Source of the DNA: Ophioderma brevispina
Lineage: Eukaryota; Echinodermata; Ophiuroidea; Amphilepidida; Ophiodermatidae
Assembly (NCBI GenBank): GCA_023653785.1
Contig: JAMKCH010044282.1
Location: 124,001 to 188,000, forward strand
Length of the DNA: 64,000 bases
Reading direction: 5' to 3'
Of this stretch, positions 61,101-64,000 are shown in pieces. The position numbers and the translations under genes are program-made. The notes beneath the pieces were generated by a model. That model did no database searches. It worked only from the letters and a program-made list of their open reading frames with translations, and had not been told where the DNA came from. The stretch's first letter is position 1, and every line of letters begins with the position of its first letter.

Positions 61101-62010
61101 CAGAACACAGTGCCTAGTAGAGGAATTGCTACAATTGTACCTGAAAAGTTTTGAACAAATGGCTGTTTTCTACCATTTTCTTGCAGTAGTCTTTTTTTTA
61201 CAAGCTGTATCCTGGCAAGTTCATGTACGCCTCAATGCCATTTGCTAATATTTCCTATAGCAAAATCAATATGTGATGTATCTGGGAAAACCCACCACAT
61301 GTCGCTGCAGGACAGTTTTGAAAAAATAAAGAAAATACCTTAAAATATGTTGATGTGTACTTATTTTGGTCAGATTGTATAAGGCAAACTTTGAGGTGTT
61401 CATAGAAGAAAGAAGTAAAATGTTATGGAAACTTTATATTTCAAACTTGCACTGATAGTTCAAAATCAAAATTAAATTTTGCACCATGTGGCGGCTATTC
61501 CCGGATCGCATCACATATTTAGGTGCAGGCACTACGCTTTAATAGTCACTGATGCTACACTTAATAGGCACTGGTGCTACAGATATATCAGCCAAAATGT
61601 CAACAAACTCGAGTTCATAAATATTACCATACTCATAACACCCTTAACTGAAGGTAAGAAAACAAAAGGACATGATGCATGTGAGCCAAAAACACTTCTA
61701 GGCTCTTTGGACTCTCTGTCTATCCAATCATCATGTGAAATTTGCATGAAGTTGACAAGGCCGGTGGTTGACTTCACCTTCACACCTTATTTTTTTATTG
61801 TAAACCTTAAAATGCATTTGCATTCTGCAGGTTTTGTTGCAAACCCCAACAAGACAAAGACCATCCTCGACATCTACTCAAACAAAGAGAAGCTAGTCGA
61901 CTTCCTCATGCAGTTCCATACGGATCGCACAGAAGACGAGCAGTTTAATGACGAGAAGAATTAATCTCATCAAACAGATACGAGATCTCAAGCCACATGT
62001 CGATACGTAA
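22277..62010 (+). CDS. CAB39: CAB39/MO25 scaffold protein, seven coding exons (gene-level entry)
   Basis: The coding exons together match MO25-alpha end to end, from [16 protein letters not shown] to DEQFNDEK and a C-terminal [10 protein letters not shown]. The spliced length is 1021 bases, about 340 codons, against 341 residues in the human protein. MO25 is an alpha-helical repeat (armadillo-like) cytosolic scaffold. It binds the pseudokinase STRAD and with it activates LKB1; it also activates some STE20-family kinases. Residues matching human Arg227 (in TRRQSLK) and Met260 (in LKLMMNLL), reported as STRAD-contact positions, are both present. Every intron is GT-AG and exon phases join correctly. 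Exons 1 and 3 are clean; the others contain small indels that break the frame. Intact splice sites and strong conservation favour assembly error over a pseudogene. Exons 1-4 are less conserved than 6-7. An upstream 5' UTR exon and the promoter were not located. Confidence 0.9.
22521..25915 (+). other. CAB39 intron 1
   Basis: No gene is inside. A short hairpin with 14-base arms (GGCTCTTGAAATGG and its complement) lies at 23979-24026. The region 23820-23905 resembles the ACTGAACTGT family seen at 57839-57983. The segment 25508-25715 is one of two direct copies; the other is at 27216-27420. A poly(T) tract lies at 25716-25733. Confidence 0.6.
25916..26081 (+). CDS. CAB39: CAB39 coding exon 2
   Basis: The acceptor TTCAAG ends at 25915. 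The exon opens with [15 protein letters not shown], matching human [13 protein letters not shown], and after a frameshift near 25980 continues with [13 protein letters not shown], matching PQTEAVAQLAQEL. A second frameshift near 26022 leads to [14 protein letters not shown] and then IDFE with one extra base. The donor GTCAGT begins at 26082, phase 0. The length of 166 is one more than the 165 expected from human, so the indels nearly cancel out. Confidence 0.85.
26749..27116. mobile_element. MITE with TAGGCAT inverted termini
   Basis: The left end TAAGGCATAAAAAAAATTG, then TTTGGCGTAAC, mirrors the right end, which in reverse complement reads TAGGCATTAAAAAATG, then TTTGGTGTAAC. The body is A/T-rich and carries CGACC(G/C)ACC-type blocks. 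It has no coding capacity. The superfamily is not determined. Confidence 0.55.
27216..27420 (+). repeat. Second copy of a 205-bp segment that also lies at 25508-25715
   Basis: Both copies share GCTTGAATATTTTGAGCAAC, TAATGTGCGC, CCAACAGGAATCTAAGAATC and AAATCTGGTAACATGCTTT in the same order. They flank coding exon 2 in direct orientation. A smaller direct repeat (CATAATAGGGCTAGACAATT) occurs at about 27181 and 27452, bracketing this copy. Confidence 0.65.
27709..27887. repeat. Near-perfect 179-bp foldback element
   Basis: GGGATTCAAACATGTTACAG opens the element and its exact complement closes it. The arms run about 75 bases through GTTCATCACAAATCAACAAC and CGTCCGCGTATTTTTATCCC, and the centre is GGGCGGCTTTAGCCGCCC. 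One arm has small differences near 27752-27762. No coding capacity. Such high identity between the arms suggests recent origin or gene conversion. Confidence 0.75.
28352..28738 (-). mobile_element. tRNA-derived SINE
   Basis: On the minus strand, TGGTCTAGCGGTTAGCAAG (28709-28727) fits a tRNA A box, and GGTTCTAATCTC (28671-28682) fits a B box, about 27 bases further on. The element continues through a non-tRNA body and ends in a (TTA)n-type tail (TAATAATAATAA on the plus strand, 28355-28367), preceded by a GGCCTATAGGCC block. SINEs are mobilised by partner LINEs. The exact ends are approximate. Confidence 0.65.
29450..30525 (-). mobile_element. Jockey/CR1-type LINE 3' fragment split by a MITE
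   Basis: On the minus strand the reading gives [16 protein letters not shown] and [18 protein letters not shown] (30500-30370), the end of an RT of the jockey superclade, then SHT and [10 protein letters not shown] up to the MITE. Past the MITE it resumes with [10 protein letters not shown], then [31 protein letters not shown], and [12 protein letters not shown]. This is the usual C-terminal tail of these elements. Two frameshifts are present. The 3' UTR runs to about 29450. The catalytic RT core is missing. Confidence 0.75.
29982..30327 (+). mobile_element. 346-bp TTAA MITE inserted in the LINE
   Basis: TTAA lies at 29978-29981 and again at 30328-30331. The ends AGGTCCATGGCCCGATC and, in reverse complement, AGGGGGATGGCCCGATT are inverted repeats. 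Removing the element and one TTAA restores the LINE reading across the junction, which proves the insertion and the target duplication. There is no open frame. Other copies: 16220-16320 and about 37186-37485 (minus), with a fragment at 33040-33075. Confidence 0.8.
31100..31560. repeat. Repeat of about 190 bp, two units, with GTCGTTGGCGTCTGCGTCGT head
   Basis: The head at 31115-31165 matches 5350-5400. Two copies of GTGAACAAAATA(T/G)C(T/C)GGAGA follow, at 31215 and 31389, each succeeded by ACTTGGTGG, GGCTACAGAT-type, TCTAAGTACC and ATTAGC(A/G)TATTT blocks. A third start lies at 31551. The organisation is a hairpin- or GT-rich head followed by short tandem units, as at 59190 and 62480. Confidence 0.55.
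31628..32475. repeat. GT-rich minisatellite, unit about 21 bp
   Basis: The unit is about GGTATGGGGTGTGGTCCGTG with many one-base length changes. The plus strand is almost free of runs of C and A, so the array is strongly strand-asymmetric. GCTGACACTTGT occurs twice, near 32043 and 32436, so the array is internally duplicated. The minus strand gives long open frames of DHTPYPR-type 7-residue repeats; these follow from the 21-bp period and are not evidence of a gene. Confidence 0.85.
32476..33831. other. Non-genic intronic stretch
   Basis: A fragment of the TTAA MITE end (TTAAAGGGGGATGGCC) lies at 33042-33057. A LINE 3' UTR-like block (GGAGGAGTTGAGCAAAAGG) at 33180-33198 matches 29493-29511. 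(GT)n-like sequence lies at 33705-33747. Nothing else is recognised. Confidence 0.45.
33836..34192 (+). mobile_element. 357-bp TTAA MITE, AGACAC(T)ATCAGTGAT family, copy 1
   Basis: TTAA lies at 33832-33835 and 34193-34196. The ends AGACCTATCATGATTTG and, in reverse complement, AGACACATCAGTGATTTG are inverted repeats. Internal blocks include CTGCAAATGATAAG, GGTCCGAACGGACACTTA and CCTGCAAATTTCAAATATTT. Two further copies lie head to head at 51684-52031 and 52304-52671. Non-coding. Confidence 0.75.
34197..35927. other. Non-genic intronic stretch
   Basis: A 154-codon open frame at 34187-34651 starts inside the MITE terminus and shows no domain; it is probably an open run in repeat-derived sequence. 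No RNA gene or splice structure is seen. Confidence 0.4.
35928..36070. repeat. Small foldback element
   Basis: CGCCAAAAAAATAAGTCC, TTCAAAACTGG (35928-35956) is inverted at 36042-36070 with almost no mismatches, leaving an 85-base loop. Non-coding. Confidence 0.65.
37186..37485 (-). mobile_element. TTAA MITE, GGCCATGGCCC family, minus copy
   Basis: On the minus strand it begins after TTAA (37486-37489) with AGATCCATGGACCGATGC and continues through AGCCTAATCC, TCTTATGGCTAAAGGATG, TTGGTCGACCAATATT and CGGTGAAATATTGGCGTG, the same order as 29982-30327. The left end is ragged near 37186. Confidence 0.65.
38926..39152. repeat. Foldback element with nested hairpin
   Basis: CTAACTTTAGACTGGGTTTA and the following AACCAGGTTAGTCCTAC through AGGGGACC (38926-38990) are inverted at 39095-39152 (GGTCCCCTCTTGTAGGAC to CTAAAGTTAG). 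A second hairpin, GAGAAAATTCCTCA against TGAGGAATTTTCTC, sits inside at 39022-39061. No coding capacity. Confidence 0.7.
39301..39949. repeat. 649-bp foldback element with long inverted arms
   Basis: The start AGGTTACACAGGGGTACAAT, TTTTAAAATG corresponds, inverted, to the end (39918-39949). Further paired blocks are TGGTTACAAGGATT with GGAATCCTTGTGACC, and TTTACAGTTTTTACCC or its complement around 39424 and 39810. The arms are imperfect (roughly 80 percent by eye) and extend over most of the element. Non-coding. Confidence 0.6.
40600..40718 (+). CDS. CAB39: CAB39 coding exon 3
   Basis: The acceptor TTTTTTTCTCAG ends at 40599. The exon is perfectly open and encodes [19 protein letters not shown], then [20 protein letters not shown] plus two bases. 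Human reads [20 protein letters not shown], then TPTVEYICTQQNILFMLLK, and the length of 39 codons plus two bases is identical. The donor GTGAGT begins at 40719, phase 2. The second half is notably divergent from human. The exon is easily missed because a different frame is open across it. Confidence 0.88.
41274..41400 (+). repeat. SINE/LINE-type 3' tail containing about two minisatellite-like units
   Basis: 41274-41337 reads AAGTTGATTACTCTTGAGGT, then TAGGAAATACTCTAATAATC, then TTGAGGATAGGTTGAATAAT. This corresponds to the 30-bp unit of the large array 1 kb downstream. It is followed by GTGCTTTGAGACTTAATTG and TTAAGCGCTCTATAAATACT, a tail type common at the 3' end of SINEs and their partner LINEs. 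The start of the element is not defined. Confidence 0.5.
42361..46848. repeat. 30-bp minisatellite, about 4.5 kb
   Basis: The consensus unit is GGTTGAATACTCTAATAC followed by TCTTGAGGGTTA, about 30 bp and roughly 150 units. Units differ mainly by one-base gains and losses, CTT/TTT changes and partial units. A non-repeat A/C-rich insert interrupts the array at about 45870-45925. Where the frame is open it encodes [14 protein letters not shown] 10-residue repeats; no gene is proposed. Confidence 0.9.
47182..47458. repeat. Dispersed repeat, copy B, with palindromic head
   Basis: The head is a perfect 16-base palindrome GCCAGCTATAGCTGGC (47182-47197), followed by a GT-rich block. 47290-47458 then repeats, in order, the blocks seen at 5900-6057 (AATTGGAACCAA, CATAGGTGCAC, GAGGTCAAAGGTCA, GAGCAGCCCC, CTTATATTCTTTGA, GCCGAGAACCGCGAACTTCTA). 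Confidence 0.6.
47835..48492. mobile_element. Non-autonomous hAT element, 658 bp, with 8-bp target duplication
   Basis: The left terminus CAGGGTTTTCCCAACC and the right terminus, in reverse complement CAAGGTTTCCCAACC, are the usual hAT inverted ends. The target duplication CTCTATGC is perfect at 47827-47834 and 48493-48500. Subterminal GGTCGCGGACCC-type sequence near 48447-48475 is also typical. No transposase frame is inside, so movement depended on an autonomous relative. Confidence 0.85.
48950..49715. repeat. 72-bp tandem array next to the exon 4 acceptor
   Basis: About 10.5 units of roughly 72 bp. Shared blocks are CACTTCTGTGGTGGACCTTG, TAAAGTCTTACTTCATGTC, TAACCACTATGTCTATGCAT and ACACAAAGAAC. 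Units differ by one-base indels. The array ends about 32 bases before the AG of the CAB39 exon 4 acceptor, so it abuts the branch-point and pyrimidine region. The unit is 24 codons and open in one frame ([20 protein letters not shown]); this is probably chance. Confidence 0.85.
49748..49921 (+). CDS. CAB39: CAB39 coding exon 4
   Basis: The acceptor TTTCTTTTACAG ends at 49747. Joined to the two bases of exon 3 it reads GYESPE, then [16 protein letters not shown] and LARIIL across frameshifts, then [21 protein letters not shown]. Human reads [21 protein letters not shown] and ends with [12 protein letters not shown]. The length of 174 against 169 expected suggests one extra TGAAC (49771-49780, where TGAAC is doubled) plus balanced one-base changes. 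The donor GTGGGT begins at 49922, phase 0. Confidence 0.85.
50136..50210 (+). mobile_element. Possible tRNA-derived SINE head
   Basis: TGGCCGGTCAACGACACG (50136-50153) resembles a degraded A box, and GGTTCGAATCC (50200-50210) is a perfect B box, about 46 bases apart as in a tRNA with a variable region. No clover-leaf can be completed, so a functional tRNA is unlikely. The downstream end is not defined. Confidence 0.4.
51684..52031 (-). mobile_element. TTAA MITE, AGACAC family, copy 2
   Basis: TTAA lies at 51680-51683 and 52032-52035. The ends AGACACATCAGTGATTC and, on the minus strand, GGCACTATCAGTGATTGCT match the family at 33836. Internal GTGTCCGTTCGAAC and GGCCTTATCATTTTGCAGG correspond, inverted, to copy 1. 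Confidence 0.7.
52304..52671 (+). mobile_element. TTAA MITE, AGACAC family, copy 3
   Basis: TTAA lies at 52300-52303 and 52672-52675. The order of blocks is the same as in 33836-34192, including AAATCGAAAAATCAT, CCCTGCAAATGATA, GGTCCGTTCGGACACTTA and CTGCAAATTTCAAATATTTG. With copy 2 it makes a head-to-head pair with only about 270 bases between. Confidence 0.7.
53236..53444 (+). mobile_element. 209-bp MITE with TTAA flanks, CCCCTGAGGT ends
   Basis: TTAA lies at 53232-53235 and 53445-53448. The ends CCCCCTGAGGTCTACC and, in reverse complement, TCCCCTGAGGTTACCACC are inverted repeats. It lies about 100 bases upstream of CAB39 coding exon 5. A second copy is at 20247-20440. TTAA plus CCC ends suggest a piggyBac-like mobiliser. 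Confidence 0.7.
53545..53667 (+). CDS. CAB39: CAB39 coding exon 5
   Basis: The acceptor TTTATTTTTTACAG ends at 53544. With small indels the exon reads [14 protein letters not shown], then YYRVFDKYQ and [16 protein letters not shown]. Human reads DLLTRHKLLSAEFL, ending KLLHSENYVTKRQSLK. The length is 123 against 126. The donor GTGAGT begins at 53668. The Arg equivalent to human Arg227, a STRAD-contact residue, lies in this exon's last 15 bases. The final 54 bases and the following 33 intronic bases are the seed of the tandem array that follows. Confidence 0.82.
53611..54943 (+). repeat. 87-bp tandem array made of the CAB39 exon 5 end, its 5' splice site and intron start
   Basis: About 15 units. 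Each unit holds a TATCAAAGGTTGTTACACTC block, then ACAGAATTATGTTACAAGG, then CGGCAATCTCTCAAG, which is the end of exon 5. GTGAGTCTCGATAGGAGGG and AACAAAAAGGGGG follow, which is intron start. Unit ends (CTCTCAAG) fall near 53667, 53755, 53838, 53960, 54044, 54134, 54219, 54302, 54388, 54474, 54557, 54641, 54730, 54818 and 54910. The consensus unit is 87 bases. Unit 4 is preceded by an unrelated insertion of about 38 bases (53906-53943). Most units retain GTGAGT or a one-base variant of it, so many potential donors exist. Confidence 0.88.
54944..55985. other. Non-genic intronic stretch
   Basis: No gene or known repeat is recognised. The small frames at 55546-55959 lack domains. The right part may be the 3' end of the Penelope-like element. 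Confidence 0.4.
55990..57190 (-). mobile_element. Penelope-like element, 3' part, antisense in CAB39 intron 5
   Basis: On the minus strand the end of the RT reads FTREME, then a frameshifted LNVLVTRKS and [15 protein letters not shown] (57010-56840). This matches the LPFLDVLVTR...YRKPTHTDRYLHFDSHH segment of Penelope-like RTs. The GIY-YIG endonuclease follows (56500-56290). Coding is broken by many stops and frameshifts. The left end is approximate. Confidence 0.72.
56290..56510 (-). pseudogene. GIY-YIG endonuclease of the Penelope-like element, broken
   Basis: Across frames the minus strand gives HPKDPVP, then [18 protein letters not shown], then [20 protein letters not shown] and, near the end, IDEHV with HNIDWD. 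The usual Penelope form is GVVYxIPC, YIGETGR, RxxEHxxxxR, SAxxEH and HxIDW, so the domain order is right. The catalytic Tyr and Arg region is readable, but at least four frameshifts destroy the frame. Confidence 0.7.
57191..57838. other. Non-genic intronic stretch
   Basis: No feature is recognised beyond short C- and T-rich tracts. Weak continuation of the Penelope RT is possible at the left edge. Confidence 0.4.
57839..57983 (-). repeat. Dispersed palindromic repeat, ACTGAACTGTGCC family
   Basis: GGCACAGTTCAGTAAC (57839) is inverted as CCACTGAACTGTTGTCC (57966). Between lie TATTTATAAAATACACCCCC and a GATCCCAGATCATAACAAG block. Other copies are at 62314-62400, 63677-63763 and, more weakly, 23820-23905. 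Confidence 0.55.
58101..58164. repeat. Poly(G) tract
   Basis: 44 G, one A, then 19 G. Such tracts are prone to assembly error, so the real length is uncertain. It lies in CAB39 intron 5, about 470 bases upstream of exon 6. The single-strand G run could form quadruplex structures. Confidence 0.85.
58638..58782 (+). CDS. CAB39: CAB39 coding exon 6
   Basis: The acceptor TGTTTTTTTCTAG ends at 58637. Apart from one surplus T at the start, the exon is intact and reads [20 protein letters not shown], then [18 protein letters not shown], then [10 protein letters not shown]. This is nearly identical to the human segment. LKLMMNLL contains the equivalent of Met260, which with Arg227 forms the pocket for the STRAD C-terminal WEF motif. 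The length is 145 against 144. The donor GTGAGT begins at 58783. Confidence 0.92.
58783..61830 (+). other. CAB39 intron 6
   Basis: Holds the hairpin-headed repeat element at 59191-60330. The remainder (60331-61830) has no recognised feature; the large frame starting at 61479 is intron read into exon 7. Confidence 0.55.
59191..60330. repeat. Hairpin-headed element with about six degenerate 105-135-bp units
   Basis: The head GTCCCC(CT)CCAAC, TTCT, GTTGG(CGA)AGGGGAC (59191-59222) forms a hairpin and is followed by AAATGCCTTCGTCGT and a GTGTGTGTGTGG block. Two units around CTTTGGATCTAAGCAAG-like sequence follow (59272 and 59434). Then come units with GATGAAACTTGGTGGGTGTG, GTCAACATTCAGTGCC and TTTCAAGGTCA, whose CATTCAGTGCC blocks fall at about 59640, 59767, 59901, 60007, 60119 and 60225. 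Confidence 0.65.
61831..62010 (+). CDS. CAB39: CAB39 terminal coding exon 7
   Basis: The acceptor CATTCTGCAG ends at 61830. The exon reads [14 protein letters not shown], then [18 protein letters not shown], then FNDEK and, after a frameshift near 61962, [14 protein letters not shown] followed by a stop at 62008-62010. The human tail is DEKTYLVKQIRDLKRPAQQEA. One T is missing at the start of the exon, and a base is gained at 61962-61965, which would otherwise stop the protein early. Two more bases seem to be missing near the DILLK segment. Confidence 0.88.
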
Positions 62011-62480
62011 GAATTGGCCCAGACTTCTGACATTTCCTAGTTGGTGTCTTGGACAAAGCACTACTCTGATGGTAAAGGTGGAGTTGGGAGTGTAGTTCAT
62101 ACTACATCTAACAGTGGGTATAAGAAGCTGGTGATATGCTAGGACTCAGGCATAGATGTATTTGGTATGAGCTACAAGTACTCTTCAACTAGACACAGGT
62201 TTGGGGTTGTATCGTACATGTATTGAACATGAACTGACCTTGTAGTGTTAAGGGATTATAATCATACCTTATAAACCAGGGGTGTATTTTCTAAATACAA
62301 CGGTGGCTGAAAGTTACTGAACTGTGCCATAGGAATCGCGACTAATGATCTAATCATGATAAGCCAAAATATGCTCACCCATAAGGGCACAGTTCAGGGG
62401 GTTGTAATTGGACATGATATTGACATGAACGACTTGGTGTTCTGGGTATCATTATCGTACCTTAAACATGGGGTGTATTT
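62011..62480 (+). other. Presumed CAB39 3' UTR and downstream stretch
   Basis: No AATAAA is seen soon after the stop codon, so the poly(A) site is not located. A copy of the ACTGAACTGTGCC palindromic family lies at 62314-62400 (TTACTGAACTGTGCC against GGGCACAGTTCAG). Confidence 0.4.
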
Positions 62481-63370
62481 GTCCCCGCCGAACTAAGTTC
62501 GGAACGGGGACTATGAAATGGGCTCCGTCCGTCCGTATGTCTGTATGTCCGTATGTCCGTATGTCTGTGAGAAAAATGGGTTAACCCTGGAATTCCGTGA
62601 TAAAAATGTTAACCCTGTATGCTGTATCTTGAAACGATATCTCGGGCACAACAAAATTCCTTCGCTTCAATGAATTTGCATCCTGGCATGCATCGTTTCT
62701 TATCTTCTTCTCTCTTTCTCTTCTGCGATTTGAAAAGTGTTTGATATAAGGCGGCGTAGGTATGGCCAAAGGAGCGATTAAATATGCAATACTTTAATGT
62801 TCTCAACACTTGAAACGGTACATAAGATATGCAAATTCTTTTGCCATATGAAGTACACTTTGGCATGCATTGTTTTCGCACTTTGAAAGTGCACGATGTA
62901 TATGCGCTTAGGTATGCAAATGAGCTAATTAAATCTGCGTAACATCCATGTATTGCTTGAAACATACATCCGATTGCCATTCCTTTGCCATATGAAGTAC
63001 ACTTTGGCATGCATTGTTTTCGCACTTTGAAAGTGCACGATGTATATGCGCTTAGGTATGCAAATGAGCTACTTAAATATGCACAATTAATGTTTCGCTG
63101 AAACGTACATCTGATGTGCAAATTTCCTTTTCCTTCGCTACATTAAAGGCTTATGCCATACATCTTTTGTGTGAACATGATATGTGCGGTTTAGTTATGC
63201 GGTTTAGGTATGTAAATGAGCTAATTAAATATGCGCACTTGCAGGTTTCATCACTGAAACGGTACATCAGATTGTCAAAATTCCTTCGCTACATGAAAGG
63301 TTTATGCCATTCTGTTGTGGTGAAACATGATAATGTGCGTTTTAGTTATGCAAATTGTCATACTTAATTT
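62481..63370. repeat. Hairpin-headed element with about five 147-bp units
   Basis: The head GTCCCCGCCGAAC, TAA, GTTCGGAACGGGGAC (62481-62511) is followed by ACTATGAAATGGGCTCCGTC and a run of CCGTATGT or CTGTATGT units. Tandem units follow from about 62628. Markers are CTTGAAACGGTACAT, ATTCCTTCGCT or TTTGCCATATGAAGTACAC, TGGCATGCATTGTTTTCGCA, TATGCGCTTAGGTATGCAAA and TGAGCTAATTAAAT. The organisation is the same as in the element at 59191. Confidence 0.7.
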
Positions 63371-64000
63371 CCTTACCCATCAAGCTGCATTTATTTAAAC
63401 TGGTGCTAATCCAATAGCGTCATTTCTTGCATGCTATACTCCACTCCGCACTCATACTCCCTGCACTACTAATCTTCTATCTTCTTCATTCCACCTTCCA
63501 ATTCTGACATTGCTTGGTTTTTACTTGGGTGGTCCTAGCGGTCCTCGAGTTCAAGGGAGTGTGGTGTGCAATTCAGTTGTCACTTCCCAATGATCGCAAT
63601 TCGCGGGGGACATAATTTTACCGCATCGCGTAAATACGAGTTCGCCTTGTTTCTAAATGCCACTGGTGAAAGAAAGTTACTGAACTGTGCCATGGAAATT
63701 GAGGGTATTTAATTAATCATGATAATCACAATTTGCTCATCCACTAAGGACACAGTTCAGTGGTTTTACTTGAATTGGAATTGGAAATTGCAATTGCATA
63801 TGTAATTTGTATGCATATTGCAGTAAATGCAGTCGGTTCAACAACCCATCAACTGCATTCATAGCCAGATTTTCGTTCTCTGTCTCTTTTCCCCCTTCTT
63901 CTTCACCCCCCCCCCCCCCCAATCATGGGCAGGCTTGAAAAAGGTTCAGATCTCGGAGCAATTTTTGGTGTTGTTTAACATTTTATGCCCTGGTCTATAC
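63371..64000. other. Non-genic end of window
   Basis: Contains a further ACTGAACTGTGCC-family copy at 63677-63763 (TTACTGAACTGTGCC and GGACACAGTTCAGTGG) and a poly(C) tract at 63906-63920. No gene is recognised. Confidence 0.45.

Noticed and set aside
61479..61830. Longer start for the last CAB39 exon (161-codon open frame)
   Set aside because: The part before 61831 is intron; a good acceptor ends at 61830 and similarity begins exactly there.

Overview
The window is animal nuclear DNA, AT-rich and dominated by introns and mobile elements. The organism is probably a marine invertebrate, possibly a non-vertebrate deuterostome, but the species cannot be fixed from sequence. The evidence is one spliced gene with GT-AG introns recognisable as CAB39/MO25, plus DIRS, Penelope, jockey-type and RTE-like retroelements, mariner and hAT DNA transposons, tRNA-derived SINEs and long minisatellites. 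Nearly all of the longer open frames are chance frames or shadows in repeats.

Layout. 1-2335 is the 3' part of a decayed DIRS-type tyrosine-recombinase retrotransposon, followed by its inverted-repeat terminus (to 2886). 2887-17990 has no recognisable host gene. It holds foldback elements, a 177-bp tandem repeat split by a palindromic mariner relic (6112-7211), and long AT-rich stretches. 18000-20070 is a dead non-LTR retrotransposon. 20240-22130 holds small repeats.

The one host gene is CAB39/MO25 on the + strand, from 22277 to at least 62010. Seven coding exons together give about 340 codons, matching the roughly 341-residue family length: 22277-22520 (start codon 22407), 25916-26081, 40600-40718, 49748-49921, 53545-53667, 58638-58782 and 61831-62010. 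Splice sites are intact throughout. Several exons carry one- to five-base indels that break the frame; assembly error is the likeliest cause. CAB39 is the scaffold of the LKB1-STRAD kinase complex.

The introns hold a GT-rich minisatellite (31628-32475), a jockey-type LINE fragment interrupted by a MITE at a TTAA site, a 4.5-kb 30-bp minisatellite (42361-46848), a non-autonomous hAT element with a perfect 8-bp target duplication (47827-48500), a 72-bp array touching the exon 4 acceptor, and an antisense Penelope-like element with a GIY-YIG domain.

The most unusual feature is at 53611-54943. The last 54 bp of CAB39 coding exon 5, its 5' splice site and the first 33 bp of the intron are tandemly repeated about 15 times in an 87-bp unit. 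The consensus unit is exactly 29 codons with no stop, so the array offers about 15 competing donor sites and a possible in-frame repeat of the protein segment around the STRAD-contact residue.
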